Below are positions 9,801 to 18,075 of a stretch of DNA of 64,000 nucleotides, in pieces (the first letter of the stretch is position 1; each line of letters starts with the position of its first letter). This DNA is from Bryobacteraceae bacterium (GTDB lineage Bacteria > Acidobacteriota > Terriglobia > Bryobacterales > Bryobacteraceae). A program made the position numbers and the translations under genes. The stretch covers positions 1,426,001-1,490,000 of the forward strand of contig BPGE01000001.1 of NCBI GenBank assembly GCA_026002875.1, in the 5' to 3' direction. Under the pieces are notes generated by a model that was not told the origin of the DNA, did no database searches, and saw nothing but the letters and a program-made list of their open reading frames with translations.

Positions 9801-10488
9801 GGACAACGGCGCCAGCGCTGGCAACACCCTCTGGCCGTTCGGCCTGCGGGAAAACTACGGCGTCCTGAGCTGGGACCGCACGCACATCTACAACGCCGCC
9901 TACGTCATCAATCTGCCCAACGTCTCCACCAAGAACAAGTTCTACGGCGGAGTCGTCAACGGCTGGACGATCAGCGGCATTACGCAGCTGCAGAGCGGTG
10001 CCCCCATCCAGCCCAACACGGGCGGCACGCTCAACGCCCTCTGGCCGGGCAACTTCACCAACCAGAACCAGCTTGGCACCAACTCCGTTACGCTGGTTCC
10101 CAAGGTGATCTGCGACCCGCGCAAGAACCTGCCTGACGGCCACTACTTCAACCCGGCGTGCTTCGCGCCTCCGCCGGGCAACGGGTTGAACGGTGATATC
10201 ATCTGGCCTTACATCAAAGGCCCGATGTTCTTCAACACCGACATGGCGGCATACAAGACGTTCAGCATCAACGAACGCCACAAGATCCAGTTCAGGTTCT
10301 CGGCGTTCAACTGGTTGAACCACCCGCTGCCGCAGTTCAACGCGACCAATACCAACACGGACATCCAGCTGAACTTCACCTCCAACGGTCAGCTGGCGCA
10401 GACTAACCAGAACCCGATCACCAGCGGCAAGCCGCTCCATACGGTCGGCCGCCGCGTCACTGAGTTCACGCTCAGATACACGTTCTGA
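6868..10488 (+). CDS. TonB-dependent receptor, Oar-like, with carboxypeptidase-regulatory domain
   Basis: A complete 1,206-residue outer-membrane receptor. In order: a signal peptide ending near AAAQ (about residue 45, after a long basic N-region), a carboxypeptidase-regulatory-like domain (about 48-130), a plug domain, and a beta-barrel ending in a terminal aromatic (LRYTF). The ATG at 6868 is chosen over in-frame ATGs at 6793 and 6844 because it alone has a Shine-Dalgarno sequence (AAGGGG, about 8 bases upstream) and because 6793 overlaps the -10 box. The substrate is unknown. An FG-GAP/ASPIC-UnbV gene follows after a strong terminator, a pairing I regard as typical of Solibacter-like genomes. 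Confidence 0.94.
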   Translation: MKETLETVNRAARREARGALRCLAAMGAAIALLCVLAFPAAAQYGSASISATVVDRTGGVVPNAKVVLKNEQTGITRETVTNSSGVFVFPSVPPGSYTVTVSFTGLETWEGKGIVLTQGATVNLPNVVLEVAGTRQEIQVSEAAEVVVPVDSGQFSQTLNRQMVEDLLVVGRNAAELIRIMPGMAMTSGLGQTMWNSYVTATNSGPIGAFSAAGTQPNGAMTMTSDGANLLDPGNQGTQTANINQNQVQEVTILTSAYGAEFAKGPVTFQAIGKSGGAQFHGSGYLYARHGKFNALDSFQKSQGIKKESPDFMYDKFFYPGGDLGGPVLIPGTGFNKNRDKLFFYTAYEYMKQQPIGQLRSYFVPTDQMLQGNFSREYLDSLGPNFASARSQANTLPGGNATSQDGIEFPGGRVPASLFDKDSMAYLKLFPKPNADPRTNSSGSNYQFLANPPQDRWEYRIRTDYNISQNTKLFFSWNHQSELQQNPISIWWTMPSSLPYPSPQDARQTSDVLSANLVHVFSPTLTNEFIFAKARFLNPVKLMNPDAVNPAKIGFTMTGLFENPFLPQIPNTYGWGNSAVGFATYPYGAPWPAGGANAFGKLSDTPNISNNLTKLWGKHTLKTGFYWDFARNNQTGGGFNMTTQGGAAFENWGARSTGNPLADWITGRITQFEQMQNAPVTDFKYYTWAFYVSDQWKVTRQLTLTLGMRFEHLGNWFPLGNHPGLAVWDPARYDNTSNAKSWTGLSWNAIDKSIPKSGWPSRTLFPEPRFGFAYDLMGDGKTVLRGGAGLYRYQIAYNTVSGQTYSAPLDIPQYGTLWGCCVGWHQFKQYSPALGPSGLGSSVDPLLKGDDRTPYTWTYNFTISRRLPWRSVAEFQYQGNRSEDMLIRGALGNINAIPFRAFFGPNPRTGQVLDPFSSDFPVNDYRPLANYSDVSLIQHGSYSRYNAFIATWQKQSGRVTFTTNYTFSKVLGVRDNVSDNGASAGNTLWPFGLRENYGVLSWDRTHIYNAAYVINLPNVSTKNKFYGGVVNGWTISGITQLQSGAPIQPNTGGTLNALWPGNFTNQNQLGTNSVTLVPKVICDPRKNLPDGHYFNPACFAPPPGNGLNGDIIWPYIKGPMFFNTDMAAYKTFSINERHKIQFRFSAFNWLNHPLPQFNATNTNTDIQLNFTSNGQLAQTNQNPITSGKPLHTVGRRVTEFTLRYTF

Positions 10489-10510
10489 GCGGGAGCCAGC
10501 ATCTGTTGTG

Positions 10511-10544
10511 CGAAGGGGACGCCTGCGGGCGTCCCCTTCGTTTT
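10511..10544 (+). terminator. Rho-independent terminator between receptor and FG-GAP gene
   Basis: A perfect 12-bp stem (CGAAGGGGACGC at 10511-10522 with its complement at 10529-10540) and 6-base loop are followed by TTTT. It lies immediately upstream of the FG-GAP gene start, so that gene either has its own start signal inside this short gap or depends on read-through. Confidence 0.9.
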
Positions 10545-10550
10545 GATGAA

Positions 10551-12236
10551 ATGGGAACCATGCGGAAAGGCGAGCGGTGGGCGCTTCCGGCTGTCGTGCT
10601 CGCGGCGTTGGGCGTGTGGGGGGCCGCTGTCCTGGGCGGGCCTGTTCCGGAGGCCTCCGCCCCCATCCGTTTCGAGCTCGCCCCGATCAGCTTCCGCCTC
10701 GAGCACGGCGAGATCAGGCCCCGCCGCGTTCCCGCCACCATGGCCGGGGGCCTCGCTGTCTTCGACTACGACCGCGATGGCCATCCCGACATCTTCTTCA
10801 CGAACGGGGCCAACCTCGAGACGCTCCAGAAGGACGATCCAAAATACCGCAACCGCCTCTTCCGCAACGAAGGTGGCGGTAGGTTCCGCGACGTTACTGA
10901 TGCCGCCGGCCTTGCAGGAACCCGCTACAGCCACTGCGCCGCAGCCGCCGACTTCGACAACGACGGCTGGCCCGACCTCTTCGTCGGCGGCGTCCATCAC
11001 AACACGCTCTACCGCAACAACGGCGACGGCACATTCTCCGATGTCACGGAAAAAGCGGGCATCCGGAACACTCCCGACCCGGAGTTCGGCCCTCTCTGGG
11101 CCATCGGCGGCGTCTGGGTGGACGTCAATTCCGACGGACTGCTCGATCTGTTCGTCGTCAACTACCTCCAGTGGGATTTCAAGACCGAGCCGCTCTGCGA
11201 GTACAAGGGCGAAAGCGACTACTGCAGCCCGCGCATGTACAAGGGCACGCCCAACCAGCTCTATCTGAATCGCGGCAGCGGCCGCTTCGAAGATGTTTCC
11301 GCCCGGTGGGGCCTGCGCTCAAAAGTGGGGAAGGGAATGGGCGGCGCCATGGCCGACTTCGACGCCGATGGCCGCCCGGACATTTTCGTAACAAACGACT
11401 ATTTGTACAACTTCCTTTTCCATCACAAAGGCGACCGTTTCGACGAAATCGCGTTTCAATCCGGCATCGCGTTGCCGGAAGACGGCCTTTTTATCTCCGG
11501 GATGGGCACGGATTTCCGTGATTATGACAACGACGGCGTCCCCGATATCGTCTTCGCCGCGCTCCAACGCCAGACCTTCCCGCTGTTTCGCGGCCTCGGC
11601 GCCAAAGGCTTCACGGAAGTCACCTCCTCCACCGGCCTCCGCGAACTCGTCATGCAGATGGCCGGCTTCGGCGTTGGCTTCGTCGACTTCGACAATGACG
11701 GCTGGAAGGATCTGTTCGTCTCGCGCGGCGACGTGCTCGCCCGCCCCCTGCCGGGCAACGTCGTCGAACAGCACAATTCCGTCTTCCGCAACCTCAAAGG
11801 CAAAGGCTGGCAGGCGCTCACTGCGGAGGCAGGCCTCGACGCCGCGTCCCCGGCGCGCCACCGCGGCCTCGGCTTCGGCGATTTCGACGGCGACGGCCGC
11901 ATGGATGTCGCCGTCACCGCCCTCGCCTCGCCGGCCGAAATCTGGCTCAACCGGTCTCCGCAGGCCGGCCACTGGATCGCCTTTCAGCTTGAAGGCGTAA
12001 AGTCCAACCGCGACGGCATGGGTGCCCTTATCCGTGTCGACACGCCCTCCGGTCCCCAGTGGAACCACATGACCTCCAGCCTGGGCTACGCCAGCTCGAG
12101 CCTCGGTCCCGTCCGTTTCGGCCTCGGCCCGCATGCGAAAGCCGATCGCGTCGAAATCCGCTGGCCCTCAGGCAAAACACAAATCCTCGAAAATGTTGCC
12201 GCGGACCGCATCGTCCCCGTCCGCGAGCCGGACTGA
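10551..12236 (+). CDS. FG-GAP repeat protein with ASPIC/UnbV C-terminal domain
   Basis: A 561-residue exported protein. After an N-terminal hydrophobic segment it carries repeated FG-GAP/VCBS-like calcium-binding blades with the pattern D-x-D-x-D-G-x-x-D-(I/L)-F (for example FDYDRDGHPDIFF, FDNDGWPDLF, FDADGRPDIF and FDGDGRMDV). The last 80 or so residues match the ASPIC/UnbV domain (RVEIRWPSGKTQ), giving the CRTAC1-like architecture. Such proteins form extracellular beta-propellers thought to mediate binding; the ligand is not known. Two in-frame ATGs (10551 and 10560) are possible and neither has a strong Shine-Dalgarno sequence. It lies right behind a TonB receptor, suggesting a shared surface role. 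Confidence 0.9.
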   Translation: MGTMRKGERWALPAVVLAALGVWGAAVLGGPVPEASAPIRFELAPISFRLEHGEIRPRRVPATMAGGLAVFDYDRDGHPDIFFTNGANLETLQKDDPKYRNRLFRNEGGGRFRDVTDAAGLAGTRYSHCAAAADFDNDGWPDLFVGGVHHNTLYRNNGDGTFSDVTEKAGIRNTPDPEFGPLWAIGGVWVDVNSDGLLDLFVVNYLQWDFKTEPLCEYKGESDYCSPRMYKGTPNQLYLNRGSGRFEDVSARWGLRSKVGKGMGGAMADFDADGRPDIFVTNDYLYNFLFHHKGDRFDEIAFQSGIALPEDGLFISGMGTDFRDYDNDGVPDIVFAALQRQTFPLFRGLGAKGFTEVTSSTGLRELVMQMAGFGVGFVDFDNDGWKDLFVSRGDVLARPLPGNVVEQHNSVFRNLKGKGWQALTAEAGLDAASPARHRGLGFGDFDGDGRMDVAVTALASPAEIWLNRSPQAGHWIAFQLEGVKSNRDGMGALIRVDTPSGPQWNHMTSSLGYASSSLGPVRFGLGPHAKADRVEIRWPSGKTQILENVAADRIVPVREPD

Positions 12237-12285
12237 CAGCCCTCTCCTCCGGCCCCTGAGCGCTCTTCCAGAGGTTCCCCGGCCG

Positions 12286-12654
12286 TCAGGCCCCGCGCCG
12301 CTCCACCGCCGGATCCGGAGTGGGCACGGGCACGGAGATGATGGTCTTCCAGCTTCTCGGCCGTCCGTTGCGGGTCAGCGGCCGGAACCGGTATTTCAGC
12401 ACGGCCTCGCGCGCCGCCTCGGCCAGCAGCGGATGGCCGCCAAGAAGATGCGCCTCTCTCACCCGCCCGTCCGGGCCGACGGTGATCTGGAACCGGACTT
12501 GGCCCCGGATGCCCGCCTCCGCCGCTGCCGGCGGCAGATCCACCGGCTCCCGGTGCAGGAGAAGTTGCTCGGCGGCGCCCTGCGGTACCAGCAAATCCTG
12601 CCCGCCCGCCGGCCACGGCCAGGCCGCCAGCAGCAACAACGGGAGCCAGCGCAT
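12286..12654 (-). CDS. Exported TonB C-terminal domain protein
   Basis: A 122-residue protein with a signal peptide (MRWLPLLLLAAWPWPAGG) followed directly by a TonB C-terminal (energy transducer) fold: the G-x-V-x-F-x-I-x-x-D-G-R-V segment, then a helix ending in the Y-R-F-R-P-L motif. It lacks the membrane-anchored proline-rich linker of true TonB, so it probably does not couple to ExbBD; free-standing TonB-C domains are frequent in Acidobacteria. The start at 12654 is preferred because it opens the signal peptide and has GGAGG just upstream; alternatives at 12675 and 12705 only lengthen the N terminus. It converges on the FG-GAP gene. Confidence 0.8.
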   Translation of the reverse strand: MRWLPLLLLAAWPWPAGGQDLLVPQGAAEQLLLHREPVDLPPAAAEAGIRGQVRFQITVGPDGRVREAHLLGGHPLLAEAAREAVLKYRFRPLTRNGRPRSWKTIISVPVPTPDPAVERRGA

Positions 12655-12698
12655 CGTCCGTCCTCCGTTGTCCATAGACTCCGCAGCCCGAAAAAAGG

Positions 12699-12727
12699 TT
12701 CCCATCAGCGGCGCGCGGCGCTATAGT
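12699..12727 (+). promoter_or_regulatory. Putative promoter of the small secreted protein gene
   Basis: TTCCCA (12699-12704), 17 bases, then TATAGT (12722-12727). The predicted transcription start near 12734 gives a short leader that carries the strong GAGGAGG ribosome-binding site of the gene at 12758. The -35 matches the consensus at 4 of 6 positions. Confidence 0.6.
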
Positions 12728-12757
12728 AAAGCCGCGAGCCTTGCGAGGAGGCAAGCC

Positions 12758-13222
12758 ATGCACAGGCCGATCGGGATCTTGATCGCAACGCTCATCCTGG
12801 GCGCGCTGTGCGCCGCCCAGCCGGCCAATCTCAGCGGAAACTGGCAGCTCAACGTGGACCGTTCAAAGTGGGGCAACATGAACAGGCCGGTCTCCGTCAT
12901 CCTCACCATCGTCCATCAGGAGCCGAGCCTCAGCTACCACGGTTCCGTGCAGTACGCCAATGAAGACGTGCGCGACTTCGGCTTTTCCGGCGCTATCGAC
13001 GGCAAGCCGTACCCCATGTCGCGCTCCTACGGCGACGGCGAGATTGTGATCATCCGCATCGACGGCCGCACGATCGAATCCACCTTCCGCACCGCCGACG
13101 GGAACACGATTGAAACAGCCCGGACCATCGTCTCGCGCGATGGGCGCACCCTGGAGCGACGCCTGCGGCTCACGACGCCGGAAGGCACGCGCCGCTGGAC
13201 CGAGATCTACGAGCGGAAGTGA
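12758..13222 (+). CDS. Small secreted beta-rich protein of unknown function
   Basis: A 154-residue protein with a signal peptide (residues 1 to about 20) and a mature part that begins with an N-L-S-G-N-W-Q-L-N pattern. It then shows regularly alternating beta-strands and ends in R-R-W-T-E-I-Y-E-R-K. The opening and strand pattern resemble lipocalin-like or DUF-type secreted proteins of Acidobacteria, but I cannot assign a family. The start is well supported by GAGGAGG 7 bases upstream and a promoter-like sequence at 12699-12727. The stop codon abuts the end of the convergent DUF4838 gene with no gap. Confidence 0.75.
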   Translation: MHRPIGILIATLILGALCAAQPANLSGNWQLNVDRSKWGNMNRPVSVILTIVHQEPSLSYHGSVQYANEDVRDFGFSGAIDGKPYPMSRSYGDGEIVIIRIDGRTIESTFRTADGNTIETARTIVSRDGRTLERRLRLTTPEGTRRWTEIYERK

Positions 13223-15676
13223 TCACTTCCGGCTGAAAAACGAAGCGAGCCGCACGGCGCCCCCTGGCGGCAACCGCGCTTCATCCGACCAGTGCACAAA
13301 GGTCGTGCCGGGAGGCGTCTTCGCCGTCCATTGCACAAGAGTTCGCCCGGCGCCCCTGGCAGAAGTGAAAAACCGCGCCAGCGTGAGAAGCAATCCCTCC
13401 TGCGGAAGCGCGGGCGCATCAAACTGCAGCCGCCCCTCGGGAGGCTCGCCCGCCATGATCAGCCGCCGGCGCACCAATTGTCCCGAGACGTCCTGATACT
13501 CGAGCACTTCCGCGTCGATGTCCGCGGGCGCGGCCTCCGCGCGGTGCTGGATGACCACGGCCTTCTCCTGCGGCGCCGGGTTGGACGCAATCGTCTCCAG
13601 CGTCAGCCCGCTCTCCGTTAGCACAATGCGGTGGCGCGCCTGCAGTCCGTTTTCCAGCGTCCCTGTAAGCAGAAGCTGATTCCCGCCCGCATGCTCGGCC
13701 TGCCACTTCACCGCCCACGCGGACGCGCGGCGGTGCTCGTGCAGCGTGGCCGAAATGCCGCCCGTGTCCGGATACCGAAGGTCGTGCTGGGGCGCCGGCC
13801 GCAGCAACTCGCGGCCTGCCACCTTGTCGAAGAATCGGACCACGCGCCCGCCGAGACCCGGAACCACGGCAACCTCGAACAGCCGGTTTTCCAGCCTTTC
13901 AACCGGAAACTCCCGCAGCGATTCATACAGCCGCTCGTCGAACTCGATGGGCCGGCCCTCGTGCAGGCTGCGGATCCCGTGTTCTCTTGCCCGGGCCAGC
14001 AGGCTCCGCGCATCCTCTTTGACACGCTCGAGATCCGCCGGAGCGTACCTCCCGCCGCGGACCTCGTACCGCGCCGCGCGCAGCAGCGCCAAATACTCAA
14101 GCGAGAGCCGGTCCTTGCGGATTCGCCGCCGGATCTCTTCGCTCTCTTCCGCCTTTTCCGCTTCATCAAACAGGCGGAATCCCTCCTTCAGAAGCAGATC
14201 TGAATAATCCGGCACATTGAAAATCCAAAGGTGCAGTCCCCGTCCCTCGGGCGGCAGCCGGACCTCGGCGTGCAGCAGGTCCAGATACCGGCGCATGGCG
14301 GGCGCGGCTCGGCCATAGACGCCCTCGAGAAACTCATCCACCAGCTTCCACGCATCCCTCGCCGGATCCCACAACAGCCGCGCGATCACCCACGACTTCA
14401 GCCACGCCATCTCGCCGCCCCCGCCTTCCGGGTAAGCCCCCTGCATGAACAGTCCTTTCACTCCCAGGCTTCTGTAGCGCGGAATATCGGCCGCCAGCTC
14501 GTCCAGGTCAGGGAAGGGAAGCAGGTAATGCGTGAAATTCGTGTTGTAATGCCAGATGTAAAGCTGGTCCGTGATTTTCGCCCACGCCTGAAGATTTTTG
14601 TGGAAATAAGCGCTCCGGGGACATTGGGAAAACGGATGCGCCGTGCAGATGCCGATGGGGCACAGCCGGATGCGCACGTTGCGCCGCGGGCGGACGCGCA
14701 GCGGCGGGGCTTCCGTGTACCAGTAGGCAAGCGTGTCGATCAGCTTGTCCGGGTGCTTCTGTTCGATCCGCTCCGCCAGCGCGTTGACGAACCGCAGCAG
14801 CGGTCCGCTATGCGCGCCCCCTTCCTCTTCCTCCACGCGGCGGCACCGCTCGCACTCGCACCAGCCCTCCCAGTCGTTCTGCGAGACCGAGAAAATCGTC
14901 GCCTCCGGGTGCTCTGCGATCCAGCGCTCCACGGTCTCCGTGGCGATCCGCAGCACCGCTTCATTCGTCAGGCACAGCTGGCTCCGTTCCGCGCGTCTCC
15001 TGCCGTCGATCAGCGAGAAATACTCGGGATGTTCCGCAAAATACTTCTCCGGCGGAACCAGCTGCTCGAACGAGTGCACGAACGGGTAATAACTGATCTT
15101 GCCGCCCGTCGAAGCATCGAGCTTTGCATGATGGCCGTTGGCGCGGTTCCGCGCCGCCCAGTCGCGGTCGAAGGCTTCGGTGAAAAAGGGTTCGCGGTAT
15201 TCAAACGCCGGCTCCTGGCGGATGCGCAGGCTGCCCAGCGGAATGGTCTGGAGCCTCGGAATCCGCGTCACGTCAGCCGTGAACCAGCGCACCCCCAGCC
15301 GCTCGAGAAACTCTGACACGCCGTACATCGTCCCCCGCTGTCCGCCCCCGGCGATCACCAGATGCGGACCGCGCGTCTCGATCACGAATCCCTCGGGTCG
15401 CAGACCCTTCGGCGGCAGGTCCGGCGCAACCCGCGCCAGTGCGCGGCTCCGCCCGATCAGCACCATCGGGCCACGCACCGGGCGGCTGTCGTCCACGATC
15501 CCCAGTTCTGCGCCGCTGATCTCGCGCACATATTTCTGCAACTCCGCCGCGGCGCGTTGCTCGGCAGGCGGCGCCTGCGCTGCCAGCACGATCGTGTGGC
15601 GCGTCCTGCCTCCGCGCACGAGGTCCGCGGCTGAAGCCGCTGCCAGCGTCAGAAGCAGTGCCGCCGCAAGCCTCAT
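13223..15676 (-). CDS. DUF4838 domain-containing exported protein (glycosidase-like)
   Basis: An 817-residue protein with a signal peptide (MRLAAALLLTLAAASA). An N-terminal alpha-glucuronidase-like domain follows (about residues 20-150, including A-A-x-E-L-Q-K-Y and the GGGQRGTMYGVSEFLE segment, which recalls the N-terminal domain of GH20/GH67/GH84 enzymes). Next comes a TIM-barrel-like DUF4838 region with the Cys-rich segment EGWCECERCRRV and the LWIFNVPDYSDLLL segment. A beta-sandwich-like C terminus completes it. It is probably a secreted enzyme acting on complex glycans; no activity is established for DUF4838. The ATG overlaps the stop of the upstream ceramidase-like gene as ATGA (15673-15676), which fixes the start and implies translational coupling. 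Confidence 0.85.
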   Translation of the reverse strand: MRLAAALLLTLAAASAADLVRGGRTRHTIVLAAQAPPAEQRAAAELQKYVREISGAELGIVDDSRPVRGPMVLIGRSRALARVAPDLPPKGLRPEGFVIETRGPHLVIAGGGQRGTMYGVSEFLERLGVRWFTADVTRIPRLQTIPLGSLRIRQEPAFEYREPFFTEAFDRDWAARNRANGHHAKLDASTGGKISYYPFVHSFEQLVPPEKYFAEHPEYFSLIDGRRRAERSQLCLTNEAVLRIATETVERWIAEHPEATIFSVSQNDWEGWCECERCRRVEEEEGGAHSGPLLRFVNALAERIEQKHPDKLIDTLAYWYTEAPPLRVRPRRNVRIRLCPIGICTAHPFSQCPRSAYFHKNLQAWAKITDQLYIWHYNTNFTHYLLPFPDLDELAADIPRYRSLGVKGLFMQGAYPEGGGGEMAWLKSWVIARLLWDPARDAWKLVDEFLEGVYGRAAPAMRRYLDLLHAEVRLPPEGRGLHLWIFNVPDYSDLLLKEGFRLFDEAEKAEESEEIRRRIRKDRLSLEYLALLRAARYEVRGGRYAPADLERVKEDARSLLARAREHGIRSLHEGRPIEFDERLYESLREFPVERLENRLFEVAVVPGLGGRVVRFFDKVAGRELLRPAPQHDLRYPDTGGISATLHEHRRASAWAVKWQAEHAGGNQLLLTGTLENGLQARHRIVLTESGLTLETIASNPAPQEKAVVIQHRAEAAPADIDAEVLEYQDVSGQLVRRRLIMAGEPPEGRLQFDAPALPQEGLLLTLARFFTSARGAGRTLVQWTAKTPPGTTFVHWSDEARLPPGGAVRLASFFSRK

Positions 15677-16962
15677 TGCCGGATCTTCCCCCTCAATTGA
15701 TAGAGCCACAGCAGAGCGCGGTTCATCAGCTCCTCGCCTGCTCCCACGACGGCCGGCGCCACCGGCGGGTCCGCCCCGTAGCCGCCCTCCGCGCAGGCCT
15801 CAATCGTCGGGAAATACTGATGGTATCCGTTTGAATAACCGAAGAAAAACAGCGTATTCAACCGCGCCCTTTCCCGCAGCCGCACGGCATGGCTCGAGAA
15901 GAATTCGCCCGAGGCGGCCACCGCTCCCACGTCCGTTCCCAGCAACACGGTCATCAACCGCGGCCGGACGCCCTGCGCGTATTCGTCCCGGTAATTCCGC
16001 ACTAGCTCCGGGAAAAACGCTTTCTCATAAGCAGCGGCGACCAGCGGATTGCTCAGGTCGATCCGGGGTTTGAACGAGAAGCGCTCCTCCCGTGCGCGGA
16101 TCTCGACCGTCTGCGGCGGTGAGCCGGGGGCGAGAGAGCGCGCCAGCCGGAGAGCCTCCCGGCCCAGCGCTTCTCCATACGCAAACGTGTCCATGCCCCG
16201 GCGTTCCGTGCGCAGATCTCCAGCCGCCCCCTGCAGAAAAATGGCCGCAGCCCCTGATTCTTTCCGGATGATTTCTTTCAGTGATCCGGCATAATCGGCC
16301 GAGAATTTCAGCGTCGACGGCGGCAGCGTGGTCGGATGCGCCGCCCAGTTCACCAGAACGGCCAGCGGCTGCCCCGACTCCCGGTCCACGCGCAGCACGG
16401 CCAGCACCGGGTCCACGGGCTTCGGCTCGAGCTTCGTATGGCGGTTCGCGTTCCATCCCGGCAGCTCCGCCGCCCCAGCCGCAAGCTTCGCCGGCTCCAG
16501 CTTCGCATTCGCTTCCAGAACGGCTTCGACAATCGCGTCCTCCAGCTGCCGGTAGTAACGCAGGGCGGCGTCGAACCGCCCCTTCCCCTTGCCGTCTTCA
16601 TCCGTAAGTTCAAGCACCGGTCCATGGTGCGTGTGCGATCCACCCAGCACGGACCAGCGGATGCCCGCCTCGCGGAGCAGCCGTTCGCGGATCTTTTCAA
16701 GCGACCGCTCCCCGGGGCTCCGGCCGAGGTCCAGCCCCACGATGGCCAGCTTCTCCTTCCCGTCGGAGAGCACCAGCGCGTCCGCATACAGAGGATCGAG
16801 CACGCCCTCCGACAGCGCATCGTGGCGGTCCCCGTAGCCCCACATCGGCACCGGCTCGCGCGGCGTAATCTCGCGCCGCGCCGTTCCGGCCAGATACGTC
16901 TGTCCGGCGGCGGAAAGGGAAAACAGAACCAGCAGAATTTGTACCGGGAGCTTCTTACGCAT
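15673..16962 (-). CDS. Neutral/alkaline ceramidase-like exported hydrolase
   Basis: A 429-residue protein with a signal peptide (MRKKLPVQILLVLFSLSAA). The mature part resembles the neutral/alkaline non-lysosomal ceramidase family: G-x-A-R-R-E-I-T-P at the start, the LGGSHTHHGP zinc-ligand motif, an internal N-W-A-A-H-P segment and QGAAGDLR. It is shorter than classical neutral ceramidases (about 650-750 residues), like many bacterial relatives of unknown substrate. The ATG at 16962 has GGAG upstream and overlaps the end of the TGS-GTPase gene by 8 bases. A longer ATG start at 16995 would read through that gene. The substrate could be an amide-linked lipid or a sugar derivative. Confidence 0.82.
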   Translation of the reverse strand: MRKKLPVQILLVLFSLSAAGQTYLAGTARREITPREPVPMWGYGDRHDALSEGVLDPLYADALVLSDGKEKLAIVGLDLGRSPGERSLEKIRERLLREAGIRWSVLGGSHTHHGPVLELTDEDGKGKGRFDAALRYYRQLEDAIVEAVLEANAKLEPAKLAAGAAELPGWNANRHTKLEPKPVDPVLAVLRVDRESGQPLAVLVNWAAHPTTLPPSTLKFSADYAGSLKEIIRKESGAAAIFLQGAAGDLRTERRGMDTFAYGEALGREALRLARSLAPGSPPQTVEIRAREERFSFKPRIDLSNPLVAAAYEKAFFPELVRNYRDEYAQGVRPRLMTVLLGTDVGAVAASGEFFSSHAVRLRERARLNTLFFFGYSNGYHQYFPTIEACAEGGYGADPPVAPAVVGAGEELMNRALLWLYQLRGKIRQ

Positions 16963-17896
16963 GGAACTCCAGAATATCGCCGTCTTCAACAACATGATCG
17001 CGGCTGACCGGCAGCCCGTCCTCCAGCCGGTCGCGGCGGTACAGGCGCGCCAGTTTCAGCCGTTCGGCGAAGTCCTTGTGCACATGGCGCGCGGCATCCA
17101 GCACGGTCGAGCCGCGCTTCAGCACGTATGGCGCGGTCAGATCCGGCTTCTTCCCCGGCGCCTTCGTATACACGCGCACCACGTCAAGCAGCTCGAAGCA
17201 GCGCCGCGCCAGCCGGTCCAGCCCTTCGCCGGTCTCGGCGCTGACAGGCAGGCATTCATACCTGCCCTCGTACAGCTCCGCCAGCACGCCGAAATTGTCC
17301 GCGCCGCCGGGCTGATCGATCTTGTTCACCACCATCAATTGCGGCCGCGCAAGCTTCCACTCCTCCAGCTGATGTTCGAGAAAGTCGATTTCGGCCAGAT
17401 CGTCGGGGTCGTCCGCCGCCACCACCAGCAGCGTCCGGTCGGCGCGCCGCAGCACCTGCGCCACCCACGGCTCCACCCATTCCGGCGCCAGCGGCGGCAG
17501 GTCGATGAGCTGGAACTGCACGTCCTCGAACTGCGCCATGCCCGGAGTCGGCGCATGCGTTGTGAACGGGAACGGCTCGACATCCGGCTCCGCGTTCGTC
17601 ATCGCCCGCAAGAGGCTCGACTTGCCGGAATTGGGCGGCCCCAGCAGCGCGATCTGTCCGATGCCCTCTTTCTGAATCAGGTAGAACGGCGTGCCCCGCG
17701 CCGGACCTTTTTTCTGGTTTTCCTTGCGCAGTTGCGAAAGCTTGCGGCGGATGTCGGCCTGCAGTTTCTCCGTGCCCTTGTGCTTGGGCAGCACGGCGTA
17801 CATCTTCTCGAGCGCCGCAATGCGCTCCGGCACGGTTTCGGCCCGGCGGAATTCCTCCTCGGCGGCCAGGTAATCAGGTCCGAGATTGGCTGGCAT
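16955..17896 (-). CDS. TGS-domain GTP-binding protein (Obg/DRG-like)
   Basis: A 313-residue cytosolic GTPase. A charged helical N terminus (1-65) leads to a G domain with G1 GPPNSGKSS (86-94), a G2 threonine in the FPFTTHAP segment, G3 D-L-P-P (132-135, where Gly is usual at the fourth position of DxxG) and G4 NKID (191-194). A C-terminal TGS domain follows (about 245-313) with the closing D-H-V-V-E-D-G-D-I-L-E-F-H pattern. The family is related to eukaryotic DRG proteins and often linked to ribosomes. It is the first gene of a three-gene overlapped operon with two exported enzymes. GGAGG stands 4 bases before its ATG. Confidence 0.88.
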   Translation of the reverse strand: MPANLGPDYLAAEEEFRRAETVPERIAALEKMYAVLPKHKGTEKLQADIRRKLSQLRKENQKKGPARGTPFYLIQKEGIGQIALLGPPNSGKSSLLRAMTNAEPDVEPFPFTTHAPTPGMAQFEDVQFQLIDLPPLAPEWVEPWVAQVLRRADRTLLVVAADDPDDLAEIDFLEHQLEEWKLARPQLMVVNKIDQPGGADNFGVLAELYEGRYECLPVSAETGEGLDRLARRCFELLDVVRVYTKAPGKKPDLTAPYVLKRGSTVLDAARHVHKDFAERLKLARLYRRDRLEDGLPVSRDHVVEDGDILEFHA

Positions 17897-18075
17897 GGGA
17901 CCTCCGCGCTATGAATGTACCACCACCGCCGCGAAAATCTTCAGCGCCGCCGCCGGTTTCCTGCTACTCTCAAGTCAGTCCTCGGCGATTTGCGCTCTCC
18001 GGCAGGCTTCCCTCCCAGAGCGGTGCTCGATGCAATGGACCGGCCTTAGGGCCCGGCAGACTGACTGGAGAAACG

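Noticed and set aside
6727-10440. A 1,237-codon antisense open frame opposite the TonB receptor
   Set aside because: The receptor on the plus strand has clear domains, promoter and terminator; the antisense frame has biased, low-complexity composition.
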